In this document: positions 12,762-27,700 of the stretch, piece by piece
Layout: every line of letters begins with the position of its first letter
How positions within the stretch are numbered: the first letter of the stretch is position 1
Origin: Asterias amurensis
Taxonomy: Eukaryota; Echinodermata; Asteroidea; Forcipulatida; Asteriidae
Reading direction: 5' to 3'
Assembly: GCF_032118995.1 (NCBI RefSeq)
Contig: NC_092650.1
Span: 7,998,001 to 8,062,000, forward strand
Length of the DNA: 64,000 bases
The notes under the pieces: model-generated
Told to the model about the DNA's origin: nothing
What the model saw: only the letters and a program-made list of their open reading frames with translations
Database searches by the model: none
Made by a program: the position numbers and the translations under genes

Positions 12762-15700
12762 TGAGAAAGAGATGATTTATTCATATATTCATACAGTCAT
12801 TTTTAAATATTCATTCACTGTATGTGATTGGTCCTTAAAGGTAAGTTATACATTTGGATTGTTGAACCATTCAGTTATTTTAATCTGATATACATAAATA
12901 CCCCCAGACAGTTGCGCTATTCCTATTGGTGGAGAGTAGTCACGTGGGGGTGTTTAAAAGGTTGATAATAACCAGCTGGAGCTGTTTATAACCGGTTGCT
13001 TTCTGATACGTTTGAGCGGGTGAGCCCGCAACCACATTTGCAGGAGTGATCAATCCTGCCATAAATAATAAGCTGAAAAACAAGACAGTGGAAACCGTCT
13101 TCTTATAAACTTTCTCATTCCATTGATGGTCTGGTATCTTCCTCATTACAGAGACTCGGTGATCGTCTGTTGAGGCCATGGCAGCAAGGTTTCGCTCTGT
13201 CTAACACCCAGGTACATCTTATTGAAGCCATCGTGACTCCAGTACTGCAACTCATCAAAGTCATGCTGGCAGAGTTACTCGCTAGTGGCTCAGTGCAGGT
13301 GAGTCTTCAAGTTAGATTGTTAAACCTCGGTTACAAATTTTCAAGTTTGATTGGTCGAGAACCAATCACGTGGCGTGCATCAAAAATGCATGTACAATGT
13401 ACCATGGCTGCTCAGGTTATCCGTGTACATAACCTTGATCATTCCCAGCGTTGGTCAATTTCAAAAGCTTAGTACGAAACATCCTCGAGTTCGAGGGAAC
13501 AGTGAAGAATTGTTTCTTGCAATATTTCAACAACTGTTTGTCTGCTTATTAAACTGTGCATACTCGTCATAAATATTGTTTGAAGATGACAACAGAACTT
13601 TTAGAAGAAGAATAATCATGTTACCAAGGTATATAACAAAACATTTGTTGCACGCTGTGATTTGGGGTACATGGGTTTTGTACACCCTCAGGGGGAAATG
13701 GCACCCTCGGCTTCGCCTCTGGTGCCATTTTCCCCCTCGGGTGTACAAAGCGCCATGGAACCCGTCACAGCATGCTCTTTGCAGTGCCCTGTATTTATCA
13801 TTTGTAATGCCATGCATTTTAAGCTGCAATTTACAGTCCTCTCTAATAATGTTTTTTATTATTGTTCCCTCCTACTAACAGGTAACTTACTGACTGTTTT
13901 TGATTAGATTTTTCATGTGCAAATTCAGTCATTACTTTTATCCGAATTAGATCCTGTCATGTCTGTTTAAAGACACAAATAATCATGATAAATAGTGCTT
14001 TCCTAAAAATTACATAAATGTTTCTCTTTGATCTTATTTATTGTTGGGTGCTGGGGATACTGTTCCCAGAAGCTCATTGAAATCTTTAAAGGAACACGTT
14101 GCCTTGGATCGGACGAGTTGGTCAAAACAAAAGCGTTTGTAACCGTTTTGGATATAATGCATATGGTTTGAAAGATGTTTTAAAAGTAGAATACAATGAT
14201 CCACACAAGTTTGCCTCGAAATTGCGTGGTTTTCCTTCTACTGTGCGAACTAACACGGTCGGCCATTTATGGGAGTCAAAATTTTGACCCCCCATAAATG
14301 GCCGACGTGTTAGTCGACGAGGTAAAAGGAAAACCACGCAATTTCGAGGCATGTTTGTGTGGATCATTGTATTCTACTTTTACAACATCTTTCTACCCAT
14401 ATGCATTTTATAAAAAACGGTTACAAACGCTTTTCAAAGACCAACTCGAACCGATCCAAGGCAACGTGTTCCTTTAACTCCAGGGGTAATACCAAAAGGT
14501 TGAAATGCCATCAATCAACATATCTCCTAAAATTTGAATTGCAGTTTTAGATTTTGTTTGTCTAACCTCTGTTGCTTGTTCCTCTCGTTAGTTCAAAGAT
14601 GAGCGCCTGGTAACCTACCTCCTACCATTGCACACTGTGTTGTGCTCGGTACCCAACAGCGTGATCATGCCGACTGAAGCCCAGCAGGTACAGACGGACA
14701 TCATTGACATTCTACTCAGCTACACAGTCCTGACCTCTCAACAACCAGACACTGAAGAAGGTAGGGGAGCCTTTCCACCCCTCTAATCGCCCCACTAACT
14801 TCCCCACTAACCTCCCCATCACCACCTAACACCAAAGGCTTGGACCTATCCTCTTAAATCTCCAAGAATTATAATAATAATATCAGTAATAATAACATGG
14901 ATGAATGTGTCCAGTGGGAAAATTATGATGCTAACTCCATAAACCATCATCTGCATACTTGTTTGCCTTGTTTGGTTATTGCCAAAGACCAGACTTCTCA
15001 CTCGGTGTATCCCAACATAAGCATAAAATAACAAGGCTGTGAACATTTGAGCTAAATTGGTCATAGAAGTTGCGAGAAAATGATGAGAGAAAAAACACCC
15101 TTGTTGGACGAGTTTGTGTGGTCTCAGATAGGAATAAAAAACTTTTAGCTAGAAGTCTTTTATTATTTTATTGAGAAATTACCTCTTCTCAAAATCTATG
15201 TTACTTCAGAGGGAGTCTTCTCTCACAATGTTTTATACTATCAATAGCTCTCCATTGCTCCAATGCTTTTAAGTTAATATTTGTTTTGAGTAATTACCAA
15301 ACTTGTACCTTCCCTTTAAGTGTATTGTACTGAATTGATGTTTCCAGGAATAGCAAACAGCAGCTGGACTGTGATGTTGAAGGAAGTCCTGAAGTACATC
15401 CCATCTGCAGCGTATGCTTACATCGGTGGACTGACTGTACTATCAGAGCTGCTACCTCTACCACTACCCATGCATGCACAGGAGGTAAGGTTGGGTGGGC
15501 GGGGCTTACCTAATATCACCTTTTGGTTTAAAGAGTTAAGCCCAGTTCATACTTCCTGTGAATGCGAATGCAAAGCGAATCTTGACGATACGATTCGCAA
15601 CGAACCATTCGCAGCATTTGAACTCTGCTCTACTCCCTTGCGAATAATCGCTGCGAAAGGAGGGTGTGACGTCAAATTCACGTCAAATTCGCTTCGCATT

Positions 15701-18700
15701 CGCAGGAAGTATGAACCGGGCTTAATCAATCTGAGAAACATGCAGAGCTCAAGCACAGAAATGGATAAGTTTTACCTCAGACAGTTTTGCTATTCCTTTT
15801 GGTGGAGAGCTCGCTCACGTGGGGGTGTTTAACGGTTGACAATGACCAGATGGAGCTGTTTATAACCGTCTGGCTTCTTGCACAAGCTCATGTACGACAA
15901 TTTCATTACGCGGAATGCAATTTAAAGCTTTTAGTCATGTTGTAACAGTGCGTAATATAATATTTCTAAATGTGCGTAAACACAACCCATGCGAACCAAA
16001 CATATTTTTTAGTACAAACCTCACATTTGTGATTGCCAAAGTGTTTATAATTGTAATTTATGTTGACGCTTTCTTAACAAAAGGGCATTTATGAATAGGA
16101 ATGAATGAGTAGTAACTCGTTCTTAAACGGCCATTTAAGAACTCGTCGCTACCCTTTTGTGTCCCAGTTATTTGTTTACCCTACCATGTTTTAAATACAT
16201 GAAAATATTCTCTATGAATTGTGGTGGTTCTGAATGTTCAATATGCTCAGAGCGTCTTCAAGAGAAAACCTGCGTAATGTCGGCAAAGTTAAACAATAAC
16301 TCTATGTCAATGTCTGGAATTGATGATTAGTCAACATTCAGACACTCTGTTTACATTATAATAAGCCATCAACAAATAATTAAGTACACATATGTAGATG
16401 TAGAAGCGAAGAGTGGTCGAAGTAATGCACTGCAATTTTAATTAATTTTTCATACAAGAGTATCCAGTTTGATGAAAGACAAACTTTACCATTCCACTAT
16501 GTACATTTGCTTCATTTTGATTGATCTATATTTGCCCAGTTTAACTGTTTAAACAGGATTCAGGACTAAGCATGTGAAATCTAATCAGTGGGTTACAGTA
16601 GATCAGTTCAATTAATTTGGTACATGTACATGTAGCTGTATGCATGTACATGTACGCCTCTCTTAATATTTATGCATGAGGTACGCCGCAATGCTAACTC
16701 AAAACGAGGCGATGGTCGCAGCCACTGCAAGTGATGGGGGACGTGCGCCCAATAATAAGAGAGGTGTACACAGTCTTCAAACTACATGTACATGTTTTCA
16801 CTGTTGTAACTGAAAAAAAAATCACTCCATGACAGTCTACAATTAATAACAATAACAATTATTCTTCTTATTATAAAATTGTTGCATGCTTTGATGGGGT
16901 CCGTAGCTTGTACGCCTAAGGGGGAAAATTCCATTTTCCCATGAGGGTGTACGAGAAGTACTTGTCATATCAACTCCAGGTTATTACAGCTAAAACAAAA
17001 GAAACGTTGCCTTTCCACCATACCTCCTCTGCCTTCCCTCGCCCCTGCTCACCTTCTCACCTATCCTTCCCCACTCATTATTCCAAGTTATTACAATATG
17101 TACTTATTATTTTTTCAAGTCGAGGTTTGTTCAGCACTTTGAAACCTTTGTAAAAGACCCTTCTGTTGTTACGTTTTTTATTACATCCTAGTACTACATG
17201 TACGTTCTATTTCTAACATCCCATAGGGATTAGTATTTTTGCAGTTTATGTCTTCAGGGAAATAAATTACCTTTGAACCCTTGACACATTAAGACAGCAT
17301 TCTCTGAATCACTATAAACACTATACATTGACTTTCATAACACAAACCACATTCATGACACAAAACATCAATAACACAAAAACTCATCTCCAATGATTAT
17401 TGGCAGTTTTATATCTACTTTACATGACACCATCAAACGTTAAATCTTGCTAGGGCCATGTCAGGAGTTAGATGGCCTACTTTTCAATTAGGCATGAACC
17501 AGATCTCTCTGTGCACAAGGTGCATTTTCAAAAATGGCAGAATACGGTCAGACAGTCGCGCTGAAAATAATTCAGAGTTTCAGGTTCACTGCAGTTTTTT
17601 GACGAAAACAAATTACTTAGCAAACACGTTACTAGCCAGAACACAGCGCAAGCAGAAGCTAATTACATGTATAGCCTTTACCTGTTCCATGGTACTTCTT
17701 GCTTAGCAGTTAAATTAGTTCAACAGTTTTTGCTGAATGTTTTTTAGGAAATAGGGTCCTGGCTGGTCAGAGTGATTTCTTGTGGAGTAATACAGTCAGG
17801 ATATTTAACAGTTGCTACTGAAACCCTTTCCAATGTTCTGGCATCGGACACCGTCTGTTTTTTTTTTTTCCAATTGGAGAAGACCTTGTCTCATGGCAAA
17901 TTGTCTCCTCTTGATTATGGCAATACCAGGATTGCTTCTAGGAGCGTAATCTGCATTCATACAAGTGCTTCAGTGCCTGTGCTGGATTTGTTTCTATCAT
18001 TCTCATGAAAGAGAAATAAGAAAAATAGTAGATAATAGTTTGGAACAGATCAATTGACAAAACCCGGAGTTGCCAACATAAGTAGCTCAGTTGGTAGAGT
18101 GCTGGCACGTTAATCCAGAGGTTTTAGGTTCATGGCATTGTTTATGAGGTACTTTTCTCTTGAGACTTCAGAACTTTTGTTTGCATTTCACTGCCACTCT
18201 CACTTGATTCCACTGACCTGGATCCAACACAAGGGCATATCATGCCTCTGAAGGCCCTCCTCATTGGCTTGTACTTGAGTGCGTAGAGTATTGGATTGAT
18301 GGCGGAATTTGCAGCAGACAGGAGAAAGCTAAGCTGGAGCAGAACTTGTTTAGAAGCGGGACTACTTCTAGGGGCCTGGGCGGTGAGGTATAGACAGATT
18401 ATCTTAGTCGGAGAGATCAAGATGATGCAGGCTGCCGTAACCAGGATGAGGGTACGGGCTACTCTATGATGAGCTCTGCTGAGCTCCTGCGGCGGACCGA
18501 TGATCCCCTGCCGCCTGAAAATACGGGCGTGCAATTTGAGATTCTGGAGGATTCTAGCATACATTCCAATGAGGGCGCCGACAGGCACGAGGTACAGGAC
18601 TCCACTGCTGATGATGGGGAACAGCCATAACCATGGCTGGTTCATAGCAGTCGGATACACAGTGTACTGTGTCGAGGGCAGGAAGAAGATGTAAACGATC

Positions 18701-21700
18701 GTCGCTGGTAGCTCCAGGATAAATGGCACAATCCAGACTGTGAGGAGCAACAAGGCGACTTTCCATTTGATGAAATAGGACATGTGCTGGAGGGGATAAA
18801 CGATGCCCATGTAGCACTCGAAAGTGACCAATGCAATACTACAGGTGGATGTACCAATCAAGCTATACTGCACATGCATCAGTAGCTGTAATGTCACGTG
18901 TCCAACGTTCATCGTTGTATTTTCATTCTCGTCGGTGTTGTTGCTCTCAGTGTTAGTCCATTTGACCCAGGGGTCAAATGTGGTGCTCAACAGATAAAGA
19001 GAGTCGACAATGGCCAAATTCAGGATCAGGTAGTTGGTCAGATTGTGAAGACTTTTTGTTCGAAGAATGGTCACAGAGACCAGAAGGTTGCCGATAAACC
19101 CAAGGCTGCTGGTGATTTCTTCCATATAAAGTAAGACAGTGGAAGAGGTAGAACTGTACATGACGAGAATGAAGTGGCAGCTACAAGTTTGATGTTAAGC
19201 ACTCGCTGGAGCACACTATTGGAAAACAACAAAAATTTACATGTAATTTTTCAGTCATGAGAGAATTTATAAATGTAGTGTCTGCACACTGTTTAATGCT
19301 TTAACTGCAATTGGTTCATAGAATATCAGCGACCCTTTACCTTTAAATTCTGCGGGAGTCAAGCAGTATGTCAACATAACCAGTTCCAGCATTTTGCGGG
19401 CAGAAGTTTTGCCAAAGTTATCAATGTTGTTTCCTTGTCTTGATTCAAAGAGATTTAAACACACCAAGATGCAGTTCCACTAGCATCACCAAATGCTGTG
19501 CCTAATATTGAATTATGTGCATGTGTACCAGTATTCTGTAGCTTCCCTAACAACATCAATGCTGGGCTTTGTTGAGTCTCAAAGAATATCCAGACGAATA
19601 TCATCATCGGTGCTCACACCTGTAACAATGTATTGCCTTTGATGAGGCACAGATAGTAATGCACTCCTGTAGCAGTAGTTGTACATACCTTAACTTGATT
19701 CAAAGACACTACATGTATGCAACACACGAGCGAGTACTAGTGGAATGTTCTGCCAACATTGCCTAATTTGTTCCATAGTAGAGTCAGTGAGTAATATGCA
19801 AGCAAGCGAGCAAGCAAGACCAATTCTTGCAGCAGTAGTAATGCTGTGTATGAATACTGACGCAGTGGTGTACAGTTCCACATTGTGCCAACATACGTAC
19901 GTATGTAAGTGATACTCTGAAAAGGATATTAACGATTACACTGTAGCAAATTGCGTAAATAACGTAAATTAACTTATAATAGTAACACCCAAGTTTATCA
20001 TTAATCCTTGGCTGAGTGAGGTGCAATTAATTGAAATCTATAACTTGGTTAGGCAGTTAGGTATTGGCCATTGCAGAGGCAATTTTTATTTTCAAACCGT
20101 GTGTGTTTTATGTTAAAGATCTATGGACATTGTGTTTTGTGTCCTACAAAAAGTACCCATACCCTTTAATAAACAAAATGCAATTGCAAAAAAAAAAATG
20201 CAATGCATGTGCTTTAACAAGGCAAAAGCTCTTTAAAATCACCCTACATTTGAAGGTGTCAGTTAAGCGCTATTCACACGACAGCCATTTAATTGGGGTC
20301 CCTTCCTTGAATTAAGCATAGTTGTACATTGTAAGTAGCAATGTTTGACAAGATTTTGCAAGAGACTATGTACAGTAGAAAAAATGGTTGTCCTTTCACA
20401 CAAAGTACATACATTTTGAAATATTTTACAACCATGCTACAATCTACATTGTAGCAAGGGACCCTTGCTAAATTGCTCTCGTGTGAAAGGGGCTATAAAA
20501 CACAATCAATCACCCATGTCAACCTGCTCGGTTGTGCACACAATGTAGGTACACACAGCTTATGCAGGGAAAGTAGACATTGATTAATTGAACTACAGCC
20601 TCATACATCTTGGTTACTAGTTAACATTTGATTAATGATGTGACAAAATAGAGAAAGCCATTATTTGTTACAGTACCAAGACCTAATAATATTGTAATGT
20701 GTTACTTGTAAGTACAGTAATTTGCTTATTGTGCACGATGTACATGTACATGTACATCTCAAAGTCTATAGATTTCACAAGATCTGGTCCTGATAGCATA
20801 AAGCTGTAAAATAGTGCTAAGCAGGTTATTTTACTTATCAAGATAATAGTGAGGAACCAGACATTACATTGGATTAAGGCTGGTTTTCCTATTTCAACTT
20901 AGCAATATTTGTTCTGTGCTAAGCAAATACAAAAATTAAATCTGATGTTGTGGCACAGTCATACGTTTTTTTCACTGACAAGATGATTATGTTTGTTTGA
21001 ACAAATTGAACACAATATCTTGTCTGTGCTACCCCGGAATGATGTTAAAAATATTAATAATATTGGCTTCTTATATAGCGCTTATATCCGCCACTCAGTG
21101 ATGCTCAACAATCAGTATTTTTCTGTGAGTTATTGTGGAGAATTATAAGACTTGTTGCTCTACAAAAGACCTTGTAATGGTTTACAAGGTGATTGGTGTA
21201 GTATGCAGTCTAGCAAACCAGGAATCGAAGTGAAGCCCTTCTCTTTATAATAAGTAGTAGGTTCTTTTATATTCCATTACACAACGCACGTCATCTAAAT
21301 TCGTAAATCATTTGCCTCGCGTGTCTAATGGATCAGAATTAATCGGCCCTTTAAGAAACCAACATCTTACCATCCCTTTTACTGGGTTAATATTTAAAAT
21401 GTGTTCTATTTTGGTACAGCCCCTGTCATCAGAGCAGGTCCAGCAGGCCTTGAACCATCGACGATTGTGGAGTCTTTATCTTCTCTCAGAGAGTGCACAG
21501 ATTCAACAAATTATCAAAGATCTGACAGGTGAGAAACATAGCATGTTGGGGCCACTAGGTGGCAGCAGACACACATGGTCATAGACCTTTTCGCAAATAC
21601 CGGGGCGCGCGCGTAAAGCTTGGAATTAGGTGCATTGTGGTCTTGCTGGTATCCAAATTTGATCCATATCTATCCCACAATGCACCTCATTCAACAGTCT

Positions 21701-24700
21701 GCGCTTGCGCATTAGTATTTGCGATAAGGTCTATTCTTGCTGTTTACTATTTGACCCCCTCTGACTGTTTTAATAATAATAATAATTAAAACTTATAAAG
21801 CGCCATCTATCTAAGACTATACTTATTCCGAGGCGCATAAAACAAACAAAGAGAGTAACAAAACAAAAACAAAAATACAAATTACGAAGCTTGGAAAGAA
21901 ATAAGGGTACATTGAATAAAAATGTTGAATTATATAAATGTGTAGGCAAAAAAAAATGGTGAAAAACAGACAGAAAGTCAATCATAAGAAATGTTGAATA
22001 GGTGGGTTTTGAGCAGAGTTTTTAAAATGTCCAGAGACATTGTAGCCCGGATATGTAAAGGAAGAGAGTTCCAGAGTGTGGGTGCGGATACAGAAAAAGC
22101 TTGAACGCCGCTAGAAGTGTTTGTTTTAGGGACAGTTAAATAAAGTTGGTTTGTGGAGCGAAGATATGGTAAGAGAATTTCTTTGAGATATGGAGGAGCC
22201 CTACCATTCATAGCTTTCCAGGCGAGCAAAATAATTTTGAATTTAATTCTTTGACAGACTGTGAGCCAGTGAAGTTGTTTCAATACAGGTGTGATGTGAT
22301 CATATTTACGTGTTTTTGATAATACGCGAGCAGCAGCATTGAAGTTTTGTGATAAGATTCTTGTTTATACCATAAAGCAAGGAGTTTCCATTATCAAGCC
22401 TGGATGTGATGAAAGCATGTATAAGGATAGAAGCAGACTTTTCGTTGAGGATTTTGCGAATGCTGTTAATATTTCTAATGTGGTAAAAAGCAGATTGACA
22501 AATTAAGCACGTTTGACACAACTGTTTTGTCAGTTATGCTGTTTCCAGTAATTTGTTAACACTCATGAATCTGTTGGCAAAGATAAACACGTTGTACTTG
22601 GGTCTTCATCTAAGGATCTTATGAACGAAAGCTTGCGAAAATGAAGTTGCTATAGAGAGCTTTTTTGATGTACATGTATAACATGTAGAGACTGCAGGCA
22701 TGTCATGCATATGCAAGATAGTTCATGACAGTCTCAACTACAAGGGCCAATTTCACAGTGCTACTTAATGGTAAGCAAATTTTAGTTCAAACTGTAGCAG
22801 AACAATTTGCTTAAGCATGTAAGCGTCTTTGACAAGTTAGCAAGAAAATTAAGCGGCAAGCTTGCGTTTTCTCTATGGATTTACATAGTGACGTTACTCA
22901 TATTCATACAGTAAGCACCAGAAGGTTAGCATGCCTTTTCATGTGCCCATGGTTCTCACACGCATCTCTGGATGCAACATTTGCAAATGGACACCAACCC
23001 TTAGAAATCTGAGAATCTATTCATGCATGAATCGCTTCTCAGAATCAAATGTTTTGGGATGACAAATTATTCAAACCATATTCATAAATACCTCGGACAG
23101 TTTCCCTGTTCCTATTGGTGGAGAGCGCGTCACGTGGGTGTGTATAAACCTTTGTTTATGACCGGTTGAAACATGGGCGTGACACGCCTGCTTGCACCTG
23201 TGCTTATAAGACAGTTTCTTCATTCCTATTGGTCGAGAGCAACGGCTGGGACAGTTGTGCCACATCACGCGATACGCGGGACGCCCACAGCATTCCCTTA
23301 TAAGGAGTTGTTAACCCGAGGGCGGCGGAGGGCCTTATCATTTCATAGCTGGAGGAGTGTTGTGTTGAAATGTTTGCATTTATTTTACTTGTTAAAATTT
23401 TTGCATTAATTTTACTTTTTGACCAAAAGTGTTGATGTTTTTTTTTTTGACTGAAAAGGTATTTATGAATGGGAATCAAAGTGTATTGAATCGGTTTTCA
23501 ACTAGTGCTTTAAACCTGTCGAGGCCTGGTTCTTGATAATTTACCTCGACTTTGTCTCGGTAAAGTTATCAAGAACCAGGCCTTGTTGGGATTAAACCAC
23601 TAGTTGAAAACCCCTTTGACATTGATTCCCTTATTATCCAAAAGAAATCCTTTGTCAAAATAGTTTATCTACCAGCAGCCAAGTATGTTCGTATGGTTTT
23701 TTTTTCATGGTCATTTTGGAGTACATGTACAGTTACCAGTCAATGACTCTATCTTTAACTTTTATAGATCGCAGCTGCTTATAATATTTAAATATTTGTG
23801 ATTGTCCTTTACAGGTAGCAGCTGCCTGCCTCTACAGCAGATCTTACGCCGTGTCTGTTGGCAACTTGCTGATCTAGCTGCACCGACGGCTCTTACTGTA
23901 GTCAGGTTAGTACTTATTTATGTTGACAATTTTTTCTAACTCCGTGCTAGAAGTTCAGTACAGTTTATATCCACTCAGTCAGTTGGCTTGCAAAATGATA
24001 AACATGATGGTACATTTAAATAGTATGTACATACAATGTAATATAAAGTGGTAGGGGTCTCCTAAATGCAAGCTTGTTTTGTTGAGACATCCAATATTAA
24101 TGTAACTGGGTTAAGAAAGTACTGGGTAAGGAGCAAAAAGGAACAAAAAGTAGGTTTCTTTCATTTTGTTTTTCCCCCATTTACCGGGGGTAGCCTGTTC
24201 ATACTGAGTACTCACTCAGTTTCTCACTCACTCACTCACTCACTCAGTATTTTACACACCTGAGATACCTAGGCTTGATATTCAGAACAATAGCAAGTTC
24301 CACTGTTATCAAAAACTTACATAAGGGAGGAAAAAGTGAAATTTGGTTCTAGCAATTGAATGTGAAAAAAATACTTCTAGATGTTTTACCAACCAAAATT
24401 ATCTATGTTTTAAATGCTAACATTGAGCTACAGTAATCAATACTTTCAAGGGGGGGGATTGAGATTTATTTCTAAACGTTGAATGCAAAAAAACAAATGT
24501 AGCTGTTAACCAACCAAAATGATAGTTCAAAATAAAATGCAAATATTAAGTAATAAGTCTTTCTCAAAACTAAATAAAATTATTTATTTTGGTTGGTAAT
24601 TCAGATCACTACTGGACGTTCTTATTGAGAGTCTTGCCCAGGGGGAGGAAGGAGCAAAGAAGACACAGCCACCTGGAGACATTGCGAATGAGGGGGAGGA

Positions 24701-27700
24701 GGTGAACAAGAAGACGCAGCCTTGTGGGAGCGACACGGCTCGTATTTTAACCTTAGTGGTGTACCTGGTATCACAGCCTGCTATCAAAGCACCGTTGCTG
24801 CATCTCTTTCGATCAAGGTATTGTCATTTTATTTTGGATACATGCCCACTCATTCAAATTCTCTTAATTGCTTTTTTGTCACATGATCTGAAAGTGCAGG
24901 CTGGCATACATGTAGTTTATCGATCATTCAATAAAAAAAGAATGATTTTGAATGGTCAGACAGTAGGAGGGTTGGCTTTTGTACTATGTACATGTAGATC
25001 TATTCATGCAGGCTAACAACATACATGTATTGTAGTTAATCTACCATTCACAAACAAGGTGGATGGTCAGATGGTAGGATGGTTGACTGTAATGTGTGGA
25101 TGCATTCACACATGAAGTCTATTGCAGGCTGGCTTGGTTTTATCTATCATACATGTCATATAAACCCTCAGTGGATGATTTTGAATAGTCTGACAATAGG
25201 AGGGCTGACTGTGTACCATCTAGATGCGTTCAGTACATAACATTGTAGTGCAGGCTGGTGCAGTACACCTATCAATCAAAACCACCGTAGCGTGATTGTG
25301 ATTGTTTGTGAATAAAAACACTTGAGAATTCATTATTTTTTCATGTGGCATTCGTCTTTAATTTGTTTAATCTTGTTCAATTTGTTCAATCTTGATTAAA
25401 AATTGTGTTTCAGCTTGAAATCTGATGAGAAATACTCTGAGCTTCTTCCCTGGCTACTCTCTCTGCTGAACGTGGTGTCAGACTCGCCCTGTCACCTCCA
25501 GGCACAAGAATGTATTGTGGTAAGTTACATTGTACCTTATGTAGGTAGGATATCAAATCAAAACACCACATAAGAAACCTTGGCTAGAGCCCAATTCCAT
25601 AGAGCTGTTTTAGTTAGGCAGCAAACAATTTCCTGCTAAGAAAAAATGAGCAGGGTATCAGTATACGATGGTTGCTCGCTGTGACGGGGTCCATGGCGTT
25701 TTGTACACCCGAGGGGGAAAATGGCACCCGAGTACAAAACCCATGGACCCCAGTCACAGCGTGCAACAATTGTTTTGTTATACCTTTGCTTAATTGTTCT
25801 TCCTCTTCTCGATGTTCTGTTGTCATCTTCAAACATTATTACGACGGACTATTCATTGTTTAATTAGCAGACGAACAAGAAACAATTCCCTCCTACCTGC
25901 AGTTGTTTCGTACACAGCGCTGAAAATCGACCAATGCTGGGAACGATTAAGGTGATGTACACCGGTGAACATCACTTGTCATGTTACCCAGCCCGTCAAG
26001 CCATGTAACATGCGTTTTTGTTGCGTTTACATGATTGGTTCTCAACCAATCAAACTTCACAGTTTGTTACCGAGGTATAACAATCACAGATGTTACATGT
26101 GGAATGGTGTTTTGGCTGGAAACCTAAATCGTCAGGAGACCGACGATGACTAGAGCAAGCTAGTCGAAACGTTGAGACCAATTCCAAACTGACTCCGCAG
26201 TACAGTTATTACGATCCTATAAGCTAAAGTAGTAGTCCAGTCAAATTTCTATACCATCCGCCCTGGTAATAGTTATAAAGCAGGACAGTTCTTTTCAGAA
26301 CTGAGAAGTCTCCCGAACCTCCGATTATCTACTCCACGGCAGTAGAATAAAGCAAGACAGTTCCCTAAGAACAACTCTACCTGGCAAGTAGATACACACA
26401 AGGTGTTACCGCAAACCAAATATATATGATCAGAGTAGAAACGCCCACTTCCATTTTACTACATGAAAGTTAAAACACTTGTATTAAACATCTTGACAAA
26501 ACCTGACCGGCGCCTTTGAATGTTTCTCTTTTTCAGTAAAGTGCGCCTTATAAATGCTGTAGTTTATTTATTATTAAATTCATTGATTTTCTTCACCTAC
26601 CTTTCCTCCGACAGGCCCTGTTACAGTCAATCTGTGGCCCAGAGATAACCCTCTTAGTGACGGACACACAGCCCATCAGTGAGCAACTGGCCAATAGCCT
26701 ACCTGGAAAGGAACATATGGAGATCATCTGCTGTGCCTTGCTTGACCATGTGACCAGCCCGGACCAATCATATGCAAGCATTCTACCGTCGCTTCGGACA
26801 TTGTCAATGCTGCTGGATTATGATTATGGATTCTTTTATGTGAAATGGTAAGGAAAATAGTACTAATAATGACGTCCTTAACAACGCCGGTGTGGTGGTT
26901 TCAGTCTTCCGCCGTGTTCAGTTTTCCGGGTGACGTACATGTAGTCGGACATATCAGCACGTTGTTCGAACGGTTTTAGCTTTCCAGCGTGTTCAGTTTT
27001 CCGGGTGACCTGTCAGATACCGCCGCGAGTACCCTGGCGAGTACTGTAGTTCTCTCAGCAGTGACCCCAAATTGTTTATATTACGATTCTTTTCTGTGTA
27101 GTCACATAATCTCTTGCCCCATCTTTACATGTATTCATGGGTAAAACTTTAGGCAGGTCACACTCTGCTTGCATAAAAAACAACTCATACGATCCACGCG
27201 TTTGCCGCTAGTTGTACTCGACTCGTGGACGCCGCCATGACAGCTACCGGAGGGTAACGGATGACTCAATACGGCACTAAAAATGGACTACTTTCGCTTG
27301 CTGTGCGTAGGCATCGCATGACGTAATGCTACAGTATTTGGTCATTCGGAAAACTGAACACGGCGGAAAGATGAAACCGCCACACCGGTGTCCACAAAAT
27401 AATGCCCCTGGCACTTCCGTGAAGCCTTTTTTAGGCATCTGAAAGCACACAAATTTGTGCAAGAAGGGTGTTTTTTCTTTGATTATTCTTTTGCAACTTT
27501 TATTATTTTTTGGCAAACATCAATTGAGAATACTGGTCTGTTACAATTTGTAAGTTGTCAATATTTTGATAAATTCAAACTCGCAAGTAAAGTAAGTGCT
27601 ATTGTAGAAAGAAGATATAGGCAGGAAATGTTCATGAATAGATTTGGCTGTACGCTTATTTATACATTGCATCACGTGGACAACTTTTAAAAAACCTTGT

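Noticed and set aside
12550..12888. Frame containing a long poly-isoleucine run
   Set aside because: The run is translation of the AAT microsatellite; only 12584-12669 is VIRMA exon 12, in another frame.
22306..22521. Short minus-strand protein-coding gene
   Set aside because: The peptide (ITSRLDNGNSLLYGI) is a fragment of a LINE reverse transcriptase with frameshifts.
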